Assembly: GCF_021531375.1 (NCBI RefSeq)
Contig: NZ_JADYTU010000002.1
Span: forward strand, 62,001-126,000
Reading direction: 5' to 3'
Source of the DNA: Pseudoflavonifractor phocaeensis
Lineage (GTDB): Bacteria > Bacillota > Clostridia > Oscillospirales > Oscillospiraceae
DNA: 64,000 bases
Part shown: positions 53,719-62,621 of the stretch, piece by piece
Position numbering within the stretch: the first letter of the stretch is position 1
How the letters are laid out: each line of letters opens with the position of its first letter
Notes under the pieces: generated by a model
What the model was told of the DNA's origin: nothing
The model's input: only the letters and a program-made list of their open reading frames with translations
Databases searched by the model: none
Made by a program: the position numbers and the translations under genes

Positions 53719-55202
53719 CGCGGGGACTGGCAGTCCGCCAGGATGGACTGGACCATCCCCTGGACGGAGGTGTCCGCCGGGACCAGGGGGGAGGGACCGC
53801 CCCGGTCCAGCAGGGCCTGGGCGGTGACCTCGCCGATGCAGACGCATCTGGCCCGAGAGGGCAGAGCGCCGTACTGCCGGAAAAACAGGTCCACTCCGCT
53901 GGCGCTGGAGAAGGTGAGGTAGTCCAGGCTGGGCAGCGCGTGGGCGGTCTGCCGGGCGATCTCCGGATCTGATTGCAAGTCATAGAGGGGGATCTCATGG
54001 ACGGTCAGCCCCCGCTCATGAAGCAGGGCGGGCAGCACCGGGGAGCCCTTCAGAGACCGGAGGAGGAAGATGTCCTCCTCCGGTTTTGCCATCTCCCGGA
54101 GGGCGAGCCCCAGCCCCCGGCTGGTGTACTGGGCCGGACACAGGTCCGCCCGGATGCCGTGCTGTGCCAGAGCTTCTCCGGTAGCTGCCCCGATCACGGC
54201 GAATTTGCAGGCGTGGAGCCTTCGCAGGTCGAGCCCCTGTTCCCGGAGCCGCCGGAAAAACAGCCGGACCCCGTTGGCGCTGGTAAAGACCAGCCAGTGG
54301 GGGGCTCCGTCCGCCAGCACGGAGAATTCCAGATCGGGCTCAAGCTCCAAAAGAAGGGAGCGCTCCGCTAAGGTGACCGAGGCGCCCAGCCCTGTCAGCG
54401 CCTCCTCCAGACGCCCGGCGACGGCTTCCGTGCCGGTGATCCCCACACGGACCCCGTCCAGGGGCCCGGAGAGGGTGGAAGAGAGGTCCATCCCGGCCAC
54501 CTGGCCCACCACGATGACGGCGGGAGGCTGTACCTCACGGGCCAGATCGGCGATGTCGGCCAGGGTGCCCCGCACCGTGGCAGGATGAGGGGCGTTCCCT
54601 CCGGAGATGACGGCCGCCGGTGTGTCCGGGTCCTTTCCCGCCGCCAGCAGCCGGGCGGCCAGCTGAGGAAGCTGGCTCAGTCCCATCAGAAAGACCAGCG
54701 TCCCCTCCAGCACGGCCAGCTTGTCCAGTTGGGAGGGCAGGGCGTCCGGCGTGTGGGCGGTGTGCCCGGTGACGATGTGGAGGCTTTGGCTGGCGCCCCG
54801 GTGAGTGACCGGGATGCCGACAAGAGCGGGGATAGCGATGGCGGAGGAGACGCCGGGGATCTCCTCATAGGGGATGCCGGCGGCCTGGAGGGCCAGGATC
54901 TCCTCACCGCCCCGGCCGAACACGAAGGGGTCCCCTCCTTTGAGACGGGCCACACCCTTGCCCTCCCGGGCAAGGGCCACCAGCTTGGCGCTGATGTCGG
55001 ACTGGGAGGCGGAGTGGCGGCCTTGCCGCTTGCCCATGTAGAGGCGCTCCGCTCCCTCCGGGACCAATTCCAGCAGCCGGGGGTCGATGAGGTCGTCATA
55101 GACCACGGCGTCGCAGCGCCGCAGCCGCTCCATCCCCCGCAGGGTGATCAGATCTGCCGGACCGCAGCCGGCGCCGATCAGGTAGACGCATCCGGTGTTC
55201 AT
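53715..55202 (-). CDS. Fused uroporphyrinogen-III methyltransferase / synthase (CobA-HemD)
   Basis: The 495-residue protein has an N-terminal SUMT domain (LIGAGCGPADLITLRG ... ARLKGGDPFVFGRGGEE) and, from about residue 250, a uroporphyrinogen-III synthase domain. It thus closes the tetrapyrrole ring and methylates it to precorrin-2, the branch point to sirohaem and cobalamin. It overlaps the precorrin-2 dehydrogenase gene by four bases (ATGA). The fusion is common in Clostridia. Confidence 0.93.
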   Translation of the reverse strand: MNTGCVYLIGAGCGPADLITLRGMERLRRCDAVVYDDLIDPRLLELVPEGAERLYMGKRQGRHSASQSDISAKLVALAREGKGVARLKGGDPFVFGRGGEEILALQAAGIPYEEIPGVSSAIAIPALVGIPVTHRGASQSLHIVTGHTAHTPDALPSQLDKLAVLEGTLVFLMGLSQLPQLAARLLAAGKDPDTPAAVISGGNAPHPATVRGTLADIADLAREVQPPAVIVVGQVAGMDLSSTLSGPLDGVRVGITGTEAVAGRLEEALTGLGASVTLAERSLLLELEPDLEFSVLADGAPHWLVFTSANGVRLFFRRLREQGLDLRRLHACKFAVIGAATGEALAQHGIRADLCPAQYTSRGLGLALREMAKPEEDIFLLRSLKGSPVLPALLHERGLTVHEIPLYDLQSDPEIARQTAHALPSLDYLTFSSASGVDLFFRQYGALPSRARCVCIGEVTAQALLDRGGPSPLVPADTSVQGMVQSILADCQSPR

Positions 55203-55819
55203 TGGAATGATTCCTCCCCCTGTAAGATGTTACGTATTTGTTCGTCAGTCAGCGGTCCGCCCTGATCCAGACAGGCGGCGAACAGCTGGGTGAAGAGCCG
55301 GGAGCGCTGACGCTCCAACGGGAAGGCCTCCTTCAGCCCGGAGCGCTGTCCCTCCAGCCATTCCAGGATCTCGTCGAAGCGCTCGGGCAAAAGACGTTCC
55401 ACCTGTTCCTTCAGCCAGATGGCGGCGGTGGGACTGGCGCCGCCGGTGGAGATGCCCACGGAGAGGTCCCCGTGCCGGACCAGCGCCGGGAACAGGAAGG
55501 AGCAGGCTTCCCGGTCGTCTACTACATTCACGGGAATGCGCCGCTCCCGGCAGAGGGCGGAGATCTCCCTGTTGAGATTCTGATCGTCGGTGGCCGCCAC
55601 CACGAAAAATACCTCCTCCAGATCCTGAGGGGAGAAGGCGCGCCGGAGAAGGGTGAGGCCGGGGATGGCCTCCAGCTCCGGCAGGAGGGCGGGGGAGACC
55701 ACCGTGAGGCGGGGGCCGTAGGGCAGGAGCTTCTCTACTTTCCGCAGGGCCACGGTCCCGCCGCCTACGATCAGACCGGGCTGACCGGCCAGCTCAACAA
55801 AAAACGGAAAATATCCCAT
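55199..55819 (-). CDS. Precorrin-2 dehydrogenase (sirohaem synthase N-domain)
   Basis: The 206-residue protein has a Rossmann NAD site (FVELAGQPGLIVGGGTVALRKVEKLLPYG) and the AATDDQNLNREISALC and STGGASPTAA motifs of the CysG-N/Met8 family, which oxidises precorrin-2 and inserts iron. ATG 55819 fits the family start. A perfect AGGAGG lies 27 bases upstream, separated from it by a GCCGG/CCGGC hairpin that would bring the two together. Confidence 0.9.
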   Translation of the reverse strand: MGYFPFFVELAGQPGLIVGGGTVALRKVEKLLPYGPRLTVVSPALLPELEAIPGLTLLRRAFSPQDLEEVFFVVAATDDQNLNREISALCRERRIPVNVVDDREACSFLFPALVRHGDLSVGISTGGASPTAAIWLKEQVERLLPERFDEILEWLEGQRSGLKEAFPLERQRSRLFTQLFAACLDQGGPLTDEQIRNILQGEESFQ

Positions 55820-55932
55820 AGATCTCTGCCGGACAGAGCCGGCACACCTCCTTGGATCAAAAGTTGCTTTTCCGGAAAAAATCTTGCCCGCCGGCGGCGG
55901 GACAGCGCGATTCATGCGCCGAATACAATAAT

Positions 55933-55944
55933 ATTATAGCACAA
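55933..55944 (-). promoter_or_regulatory. Extended -10 promoter for sirohaem genes
   Basis: On the minus strand TGCTATAAT gives an extended -10 about 110 bases upstream of the precorrin-2 dehydrogenase ATG. No good -35 is seen. Confidence 0.5.
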
Positions 55945-55965
55945 AAAGAAAACGAATTTTAGGGG

Positions 55966-55993
55966 TTGACAAGTCAGGGAAATATGGTATAAT
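55966..55993 (+). promoter_or_regulatory. Promoter of second tRNA-Ala gene
   Basis: TTGACA, 16 bases, TATAAT, about 53 bases before the tRNA. It is divergent from the sirohaem promoter. Confidence 0.8.
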
Positions 55994-56046
55994 AACACCC
56001 GGACTTGAGTGCGGGACCTGAAACGCATTTGAGTAAAAGTAAATAT

Positions 56047-56122
<76 letters not shown>

Positions 56123-56137
56123 ATTTCAAAAAGAGAT

Positions 56138-56176
56138 GCAAAGGACTCGTTTCCAAAAGGAAACGAGTCCTTTGCA
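56138..56176 (+). terminator. Terminator after tRNA-Ala copy 2
   Basis: AAAGGACTCGTTTCC and GGAAACGAGTCCTTT pair around four A; the T run is short. Confidence 0.8.
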
Positions 56177-56318
56177 TTTGCGTCAATGAAACCACCAGCC
56201 AGCAATGGACGCTCCAGATGGTCCCCTGCAAATTGTGTCAACCCCTTACCAGAGCGCATAGGATGAACTGTGCCAACCGGCACACAGGCACAATCATGAA
56301 CGAAGGGACGATTATTCT

Positions 56319-56636
56319 ATGGAAGCCATGCAAAGCTTACCTTTCCGTCACGATGACAGCCGCTGCAAAGCGATTACTGAGTTGATCGAAGCTGTCGCCA
56401 AGGAGCAGGAGACCCTGGCCCGCATTCTGGAGGCCGAGCACAAAAAGATCGAAAAGACCACCGAGCTGTGCGGCACCGATGTGGATGACTTGGTCAAGAT
56501 CGACAAGAGCGTCGAGCGTGTTCTGGCCGCGGTGACCCGCCTGGATCTGGCACTCCAGCTGAAGCTGGACCTGTTCCAGGACTGCCTCTGCCCGGATACA
56601 CCGTGCTCCGGCGACCACTCCCCCTGCCATAAATGA
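56319..56636 (+). CDS. Hypothetical helical protein with Cys-rich tail
   Basis: The 105-residue protein is mostly helical (ITELIEAVAKEQETLARILEAEHKKIEK ... LALQLKLDLFQDC) and ends in a Cys/Pro-rich tail (CLCPDTPCSGDHSPCHK). I do not recognise the family. GAAGGGA lies upstream of ATG 56319 at slightly long spacing. The next gene also encodes a Cys-cluster protein 61 bases downstream, so the two may be co-transcribed. Confidence 0.65.
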   Translation: MEAMQSLPFRHDDSRCKAITELIEAVAKEQETLARILEAEHKKIEKTTELCGTDVDDLVKIDKSVERVLAAVTRLDLALQLKLDLFQDCLCPDTPCSGDHSPCHK

Positions 56637-56697
56637 ACCGGACGCGGATCAGGAGCAAGCTCCCGATCCGCGCTGTATTGCTGAGGAGGACCATTTC

Positions 56698-57021
56698 ATG
56701 GGCTGCTTTCTTTCAGAACCCTTAGTCCCTAAGGACAGCGACAGCTTGCTCTGCGTATACTGTCAGAAGTGCCGATACCAGAAGAGGTGTCCTTATATTT
56801 ACGATCAGGCTTTGTACCGTGCGGCCCGCCAAGGATGTGCGGCGGCGCAGCTCCTGACAGCAGAAGCTGACCGGACCCTGAAGAGGCTTTCCCGTGCTGA
56901 CGACGTCCGCTGCCTGCGCAGCAGTGACGGGGCTGTCGAGTATGTGCTGTCCCATGCACTGAGCTTGGAAATGTCCTCGCTGGATGAACTGGGTGCCCAA
57001 ACGGTGAAAGGCGTCCTTTGA
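56698..57021 (+). CDS. Hypothetical protein with Cys cluster
   Basis: The 107-residue protein contains CVYCQKCRYQKRCPYIY, a close Cys cluster that could bind zinc or an iron-sulphur centre, followed by a helical region. The family is not recognised. GAGGAGG gives a good ribosome site. No similar neighbour other than 56319-56636. Confidence 0.65.
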   Translation: MGCFLSEPLVPKDSDSLLCVYCQKCRYQKRCPYIYDQALYRAARQGCAAAQLLTAEADRTLKRLSRADDVRCLRSSDGAVEYVLSHALSLEMSSLDELGAQTVKGVL

Positions 57022-57114
57022 GGAGCCACTGATTCAATAGTCTTTATGCAAATCAGGAAACATGGTTGTCGTAACGTTTGCTACTGCCGGGTGTTAAGAA
57101 ACGGGACGGGAACA

Positions 57115-57153
57115 AAAAGGCCTGTAACGGCAACGTTACAGGCCTTTTTAAAA
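57115..57153. terminator. Bidirectional terminator
   Basis: AAAAAGGCCTGTAACG and CGTTACAGGCCTTTTT pair around GCAA. The A and T runs on either side let it serve both the rightward hypothetical genes and the leftward ABC operon. Confidence 0.9.
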
Positions 57154-57157
57154 GGAT

Positions 57158-57943
57158 TCAGCCCTCTTTCCGGGTATCTCCCGGCGCAAACAGATAGGCG
57201 ACGCCGCCGGAAGGGGAGCGCACCTGCTCCGTACGGACGGAGAACACCCGGTCCAGTGCGCCGGAGCGGTAGACCGCCTCGGGCGGGGCCGCCATGACCA
57301 CCGTGCCCGCTCCGTCCATCAGACAGACCCGGTGGGACACGGTCAGGGCGTCGGACAGGTCGTGGAGCGTCATGACCACCGTTTTTCCGCTCTGGTTCAG
57401 CCGCCGGGCCAGCTCCATAACTGCCAGCCTGCTGCCCACGTCCAGGTAGGTGGCGGGCTCGTCCCACAGCAGCAGCGGCGTCTCCTGGGCCACCGTCATG
57501 GCCAGATACACCCGCTGGCGCTGACCGCCGGACAGCTGTCGCAGCTTTTTGTGCCGCCACTGGGTCACCTCCGTGATCTCCATGGCGCGGTCCACCTGTT
57601 CCCGGTCGTGGGCGGTCATCTGCCTGGAAAATCCCAGATAAGGGAAGCGGCCGTGGGCCACCAGAGCCCCTACGGTGATGTCCGGGGTCTCCCGGAGCTG
57701 GGGCAGATAGGCCCGGAACCGGGCCAGTTCCCGCTCGGACAGTTGGGCCAAGTCCCGGTCCTCTGCCTGGACGGAGCCAGCCTGAGGGGGGAGCAGTCCG
57801 GCCATGGTTCGGAGCAGGGTGGTCTTTCCGCAGCCGTTGGGCCCGATCAGGGAAAGGATTTCCCCCCTGCGGACGGTCAGGTCCACCTGCCGGGAGACGG
57901 GAACGCCGGCGTAGCCGGTGCCCAGGCGGATACACTCAATCAT
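57158..57943 (-). CDS. FecE/BtuD-like ABC transporter ATPase
   Basis: The 261-residue ATPase has GPNGCGKTT, LSGGQRQRVYLAM and LLLWDEPATYLD, the pattern of iron-chelate/cobalamin importers. ATG 57943 has GGAGGG; it overlaps the permease gene by 8 bases. It is the last gene of the leftward cluster. Confidence 0.92.
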   Translation of the reverse strand: MIECIRLGTGYAGVPVSRQVDLTVRRGEILSLIGPNGCGKTTLLRTMAGLLPPQAGSVQAEDRDLAQLSERELARFRAYLPQLRETPDITVGALVAHGRFPYLGFSRQMTAHDREQVDRAMEITEVTQWRHKKLRQLSGGQRQRVYLAMTVAQETPLLLWDEPATYLDVGSRLAVMELARRLNQSGKTVVMTLHDLSDALTVSHRVCLMDGAGTVVMAAPPEAVYRSGALDRVFSVRTEQVRSPSGGVAYLFAPGDTRKEG

Positions 57944-58952
57944 GCAGCTTCCCTCCTCTCCTGTGGAACAGCAGGACGATGAAGCAGCACCCGCCGACCA
58001 GGGACAGGACCACACCCACGGGGAGCTCGAAGGGGGCGAACAGCACCCGGCCCAGCAGATCGCACAGCAGCACGCTGCTGGCCCCCAGCAGGGCCGACCC
58101 TGCCACCACCGTCCGGCTGTCCGCGCCCAGGAGAATGCGGGCGGCATGGGGCACCAACAGCCCCACAAAGCCGATGAGCCCGGCAAAGCTCACCGAGGCC
58201 CCCGCCAGCACCGCCGCCGTCAGGATCAGCAGCAGCCGGCAGCGCTCCACCTTCAGCCCCAGGGAGTGGGCCATCTCCTCTCCCAGAGCGAGGATGTTCA
58301 TATCTCCGCTCAGAACCAGGGCGGCGGCCAGTCCCGCCGCCAGATAGGGCAGGGCTGCTTTCAGCTCTCCCATGGTGACGCCGTTGAGGGTGCCCACGGA
58401 AAAGCTGTTATAGGCCGCCAGAATGTCGGGGAACAGGAACCTAATGCAGGCGGAGGCCGCGTTGATGACGCTGGTCACCGCCACGCCGGCCAAAATCAGG
58501 GTCATCCGGGAGGCTCCGGTCCACCGGGCCACCCCGTAGATCAGCAGGGCGCAGGCCAGCGCGCCTACGAAGGCGGCAGCCGGCAGCAGGGCCACCGCCC
58601 TGGGAAACAGGGCCATCACCATCAGGGAGGCAAAACCCGCCCCGGCGTTTACACCGATGATGTTGGGTCCGGCCAGGGAGTTGTTCAGCACCACCTGGAG
58701 TACCGCCCCGGAGACTGCCAGACCGCAGCCGCACAGAACGCCGCCCAGGGTCCTGGGCAGGCGGGAATAGAGGAAGATCCGCAGGGCCGTATCCTCCCAG
58801 TCGCCGGCCAGGGCCGCACGAAGCGCCTGCCACAGGGACAGGCGGATGGAGCCCAGCAGAAGGGACAGGACCACCGATACCAGCAGCAGCGCCGCCAGCC
58901 CGGCCAGCCGCATCCCGGACCGCCGTCCGTCCATCCGCTTCCATTGGTCCAT
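57936..58952 (-). CDS. FecCD/BtuC-like ABC transporter permease
   Basis: The 338-residue protein has about ten TM helices and the family motifs RLPRTLGGVLCGCGLAVSGAVLQVVLNNSLAGPNIIGVNAGAGFA and LIGFVGLLVPHAARILLGAD. It imports an iron chelate, haem or corrinoid together with the ATPase that follows; the binding protein at 52783 is the likely partner. AAAGGGTG precedes the ATG. Confidence 0.92.
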   Translation of the reverse strand: MDQWKRMDGRRSGMRLAGLAALLLVSVVLSLLLGSIRLSLWQALRAALAGDWEDTALRIFLYSRLPRTLGGVLCGCGLAVSGAVLQVVLNNSLAGPNIIGVNAGAGFASLMVMALFPRAVALLPAAAFVGALACALLIYGVARWTGASRMTLILAGVAVTSVINAASACIRFLFPDILAAYNSFSVGTLNGVTMGELKAALPYLAAGLAAALVLSGDMNILALGEEMAHSLGLKVERCRLLLILTAAVLAGASVSFAGLIGFVGLLVPHAARILLGADSRTVVAGSALLGASSVLLCDLLGRVLFAPFELPVGVVLSLVGGCCFIVLLFHRRGGKLHD

Positions 58953-59039
58953 TGTTTCACACCCTTTCTTACCGGCTTGATCGCCCCCACGGTGGGAGCG
59001 GTGATACGCTTTTCAAAAAATTGGGAGAGCGTCCGATTC

Positions 59040-61685
59040 CTACTCCACCAGCCCATATTTGACCTGGATGCGGTCCAGCTTCTCCAGCATGGGTTCGGCC
59101 GCAAACCAGAGGAACAGCCATGTGGCGGCGGCATGAACGCAGTCCATGGGGAACCCGGTGATATAATAGGTCAAAAGGATCTTCCAATTGAGCTCGCTGG
59201 CCCACATCAGGGCGGAGGCCGGGTTCATGATGCCGCCGTAAATGAGGATGGCGGAGAGGGCTCCGAAGGAGCAGAGAGCTCCCCTGGTGCGGCGCAGCCA
59301 GCCCTTGCGGAACAAAACGCCCGCCAGAAAGCCGGTGATGCCCATGGCGAACATCTGCCAGGGCGTCCACGGACCCTGGGAGAACATCACATTGGAGGCC
59401 AGCATGGTCATAGCCCCCACCAGAAAGCCTGTCTCGCCTCCGAAAGCCACACCGGCGATGATGGTGATGGCCAGAGCGGGCTTGAACTGGGGCAGCATGA
59501 AGAAAACCGCCCGCCCGGCCACGGCGATGGCGCAGAGTACCGCGATGACCACCAGCTCTCTGGCCTGGGGCTTGCGCCCCTCAAAGATCAGGAAGAAGGG
59601 TAGCATGGTCTCCAACAGGATCAGCAGGGCAATGAAATAATATTTCCTGCTGTCCAGATAATACACGCCGAAAAACAGTGTCAGCGGGATCAGCAGCAGG
59701 ATCATGACCATTGCCGCCAGTGTGCGCTTGGCAAGCTTCCGCTTCTCCCGGGGAGGCTGCTCCAGGTAGTCCGGGCGGCGGTGCCTGCGGCTGACGCAGG
59801 CGGCGAACACAAGCAGCGCCGCAATGAAAATGCCGTACAGTCCCATTTGACCCGCAGCCTGCTCTGACAGGCCCTGCGTATTGACCAGAGCGGTCAGATC
59901 GGCGGTCCCCATGAAGCGCAGCAACAGCGTCAGGGACAACCCGCCGGACAGTACGGCCCCCAGCCTGCGCGGCCACGAAAGGGGTTGCGGCCTGTCTGCG
60001 CTGCTGCCGACGTCCGGCTCAGGCAGCGCCGGGGTGTCCCTGGGAAGCTCCGGCGCGGGGGGAAGCTCGCCGCCGCAGGCGGCAATGAGATCCTCCGCCG
60101 TCACCGCCTCGGGCAGCAGGGACCGGGCCATCCGGTTGGCGGAGGTGGTGTAGAAGCTGTTTCCGGAGAAGAAGGCGCGGGGCGGCGCCTCGGCGACGAT
60201 GTTCCCGTCAAAGAACAGAGCGCAGCGGTGGGCGTATTTGGCGCAGAACTCAATGTCATGGCTGACCATGAGCACCGCCGTGCCCCAGGCCAAAAGGGCC
60301 TGCAGGATCTCCCCGAATACCTGCTTGAACTGGGCGTCCAGGCCCTTGGTGGGCTCGTCCAGCAGGAGAATCTCGGGGTCGAGGAGCAGGACCTTGGCCA
60401 GGGCGGCGCGCTGCTGTTCGCCGCCGGACAGATCGTAGGGGTGCCGGTCCAGCAGCTCCTCCAGGCGGCACAGCCGTACCACGCGGGCTACCTTGGCGTC
60501 CCGGACGTCCTGGCTGAGCTTTTTGTCCCTGAGAATCTCCAGCAGGTCCTCACGGACGGTCTTTTTGAGAAACAGAGTCTGGGGGCTCTGGGGCAGCACG
60601 CCCACGGTGCCCTGGGCAGACACCTTGCCGCGGACGGGCTTCAGCAGCCCGGCCGCTAACTTGAGCGAGGTGGTCTTTCCGGTGCCGTTGCCGCCCAGCA
60701 GAGCCAGAAATTCTCCCCTCCTGACGGTGAGGGACAGGCCCTTCACCACGTCGGGCTGGTCCCGCTCATACCGGAACCACAGGCCGTCGGCCTGGACGGC
60801 GGCTGCGCCGTAGGGGATGTGCCCGGGCTCCGGAGGCAGATCGTTCCAAGTATGGCTCGCGCCAAAGCCGGCCAGCCACTCCCGGCCTTCCCGGACGGTA
60901 ATGGGGCATTGGGCGTTGTTCTCCACCGCCGCCCACACCCGCATAGGGGTAGGCATGGCCAGGAACATGGCGTGTCCACGGCTCTTCAGCTGTGCGCCCA
61001 CCTCCCTGGGAGTTCCGGCGCAAAGCAGCCTGCCCCCGTCCAGAACGGCGGCGCGGCTGGCCAATGGGAGCGCCTCCTCCAGACGGTGCTCCGTCAGAAG
61101 GATGGTGGTGCCCAGCTCCCGGTTGATCTTGCCCAGGGTGGCCAGAAAATCCGAGGCCGCGATGGGATCGAGCTGGGAGGTGGGCTCGTCCAGAAGCAGA
61201 AGATCGGGCTGCATGACCATGACGGAGGCAAGATTGAGCAGCTGCTTCTGCCCGCCGGACAGCTGGGCGACGTCCCGGTGGAACCAGGTCTGGATGCCGA
61301 AGAAGGAGGCCATCTCCGCCACCCGGCGGCGGATGGTGGGTGTATCCCAGCCCAGGCTCTCCGGCCCAAAGGCCAGCTCGTGCCACACCTTATCGGTGAC
61401 GATCTGGTTGTCCGGGGACTGCTGTACAAAGCCGATGCGCCGGGACTGGGTGCGCCGGTCCAGTTGGTCAAGGGGCGTCCCCTCGAAGAGGATCTGACCG
61501 CTCCGCCTCCCGTGGGGGACCAGAACAGTCTTCAACTGGCGGAGCAGGGTGCTTTTGCCGCAGCCGGAGGGGCCGCAGAGGACGAAGAACTCCCCCTGCC
61601 CCACCGAGAGGGTCAGGTCCTCCAGCGCGGGCTTTTCCTGCTCCGGATAGAAAAAGCTCAGGTTTCGGATCTCAAGTGTTTCCAT
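59040..61685 (-). CDS. Fused EcfA-EcfA-S component of ECF transporter
   Basis: The 881-residue protein has two ABC ATPase modules (GPSGCGKST with LSGGQKQLL; GGNGTGKTT with LSGGEQQRAA) and, from about residue 630, a membrane domain with about eight hydrophobic segments ending in an S-component-like region (AVAGRAVFFMLPQFKPALAITIIAGVAFGGETGFLVGAMTML). Both energizing ATPases and the substrate-binding subunit are thus one chain. ATG 61685 is taken because METLEIRNLSFFYP is the natural ABC start. It overlaps the ecfT stop by 28 bases. Confidence 0.9.
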   Translation of the reverse strand: METLEIRNLSFFYPEQEKPALEDLTLSVGQGEFFVLCGPSGCGKSTLLRQLKTVLVPHGRRSGQILFEGTPLDQLDRRTQSRRIGFVQQSPDNQIVTDKVWHELAFGPESLGWDTPTIRRRVAEMASFFGIQTWFHRDVAQLSGGQKQLLNLASVMVMQPDLLLLDEPTSQLDPIAASDFLATLGKINRELGTTILLTEHRLEEALPLASRAAVLDGGRLLCAGTPREVGAQLKSRGHAMFLAMPTPMRVWAAVENNAQCPITVREGREWLAGFGASHTWNDLPPEPGHIPYGAAAVQADGLWFRYERDQPDVVKGLSLTVRRGEFLALLGGNGTGKTTSLKLAAGLLKPVRGKVSAQGTVGVLPQSPQTLFLKKTVREDLLEILRDKKLSQDVRDAKVARVVRLCRLEELLDRHPYDLSGGEQQRAALAKVLLLDPEILLLDEPTKGLDAQFKQVFGEILQALLAWGTAVLMVSHDIEFCAKYAHRCALFFDGNIVAEAPPRAFFSGNSFYTTSANRMARSLLPEAVTAEDLIAACGGELPPAPELPRDTPALPEPDVGSSADRPQPLSWPRRLGAVLSGGLSLTLLLRFMGTADLTALVNTQGLSEQAAGQMGLYGIFIAALLVFAACVSRRHRRPDYLEQPPREKRKLAKRTLAAMVMILLLIPLTLFFGVYYLDSRKYYFIALLILLETMLPFFLIFEGRKPQARELVVIAVLCAIAVAGRAVFFMLPQFKPALAITIIAGVAFGGETGFLVGAMTMLASNVMFSQGPWTPWQMFAMGITGFLAGVLFRKGWLRRTRGALCSFGALSAILIYGGIMNPASALMWASELNWKILLTYYITGFPMDCVHAAATWLFLWFAAEPMLEKLDRIQVKYGLVE

Positions 61686-62596
61686 TTTCGATCCTCCGAT
61701 TTGTTCAAAAATACCGGCGTCAGACACAGTGCCAGATACACCAGCTGGAAGCTGACCGTCATGGGGGTGATGGGGGCGACCCGGACGGTGGGGTAATAGC
61801 GGCAGTACAGCCCGCCGGCCATCCACCCGGCCAGGATATAAAATCCGCAGAAGGACAGCCACGCCAGAGCGCCCTTGTCCCGGCTGTCCAGACGGTAGAT
61901 GGAAAAGGCGGTGCGGCCCGGCAGACCGTAACCCCGGCTCTTCATGCTGTCCGCCGTCTCAATGGCGTTTTCCAGCGCCCAGGTGACCAGGATGGAGAGG
62001 ACTGTTACGGCGCCGCGAAGCCGCCAGATCAAGGGTCCCTTGGACACGTCGCGCCCCACGTACCGCTGGGCTTCGCTGACCGCGTGGAGCTGCGCCTTGA
62101 AGCGGGGCACCAAGCGCAGGGTCATAGACAGCACCAGACTCAGGGCCGGAATGATGCGGCCGAACAGGTAAATGAACTTATCCGAGGTCATGACGGCGTG
62201 ATAGCAGGAGAACCAGGTGATGACGCTGGCCAGCATCACGGCCGCGGCAATGCCGTAGAGGATGCTCTCCGCGGTCAGTGGATTGCCGGAGGGGAGATAG
62301 ACCAGCAGCGTGGCCCCCTGATGGTTGAAAGCCGGATTGACTAGGGCCGCCATGAGTATCATGGGCAGCATATACAGCAGGGAGAACCGCGCGGCTCTCC
62401 GGCCGTTGAGGCAGAGCGCGTAGCAGAGGGACGACCCCAGGGAAATGGCCAGGCTGGCCGGGTGCATGAAAAACATGGTGAACACCAGCACCAGCCCGAA
62501 GTACAGAAAATTCACGATGGGGTGGTAGCCGGAAAAGGCGTCTCGGTTTTGAATAAGGCAACCCTCCTGTGGCGCGAAGGCGGCGCGCCCAAGCAT
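61658..62596 (-). CDS. EcfT-like transmembrane subunit (second ECF system)
   Basis: The 312-residue membrane protein has the EcfT motifs (ADSMKSRGYGLPGRTAFSIYRL: the A-x2-R-G type signature) and about six TM segments. The natural N-terminus of relatives begins near RDAFSGYHPIVNFLYF. ATG 62596 has AAAGGA upstream and is used here, but an ATT at 62554, eight bases after AGGAGG, gives a start closer to the family. It should pair with the fused A-A-S protein. Confidence 0.88.
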   Translation of the reverse strand: MLGRAAFAPQEGCLIQNRDAFSGYHPIVNFLYFGLVLVFTMFFMHPASLAISLGSSLCYALCLNGRRAARFSLLYMLPMILMAALVNPAFNHQGATLLVYLPSGNPLTAESILYGIAAAVMLASVITWFSCYHAVMTSDKFIYLFGRIIPALSLVLSMTLRLVPRFKAQLHAVSEAQRYVGRDVSKGPLIWRLRGAVTVLSILVTWALENAIETADSMKSRGYGLPGRTAFSIYRLDSRDKGALAWLSFCGFYILAGWMAGGLYCRYYPTVRVAPITPMTVSFQLVYLALCLTPVFLNKSEDRKWKHLRSET

Positions 62597-62621
62597 GTGT
62601 AAGATCCTTTGGGGGAAGGGT

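Noticed and set aside
57918-59603. 561-codon rightward frame over the FecCD permease and ECF genes
   Set aside because: Gln/Gly/His-rich shadow frame that crosses two well-supported genes on the other strand.
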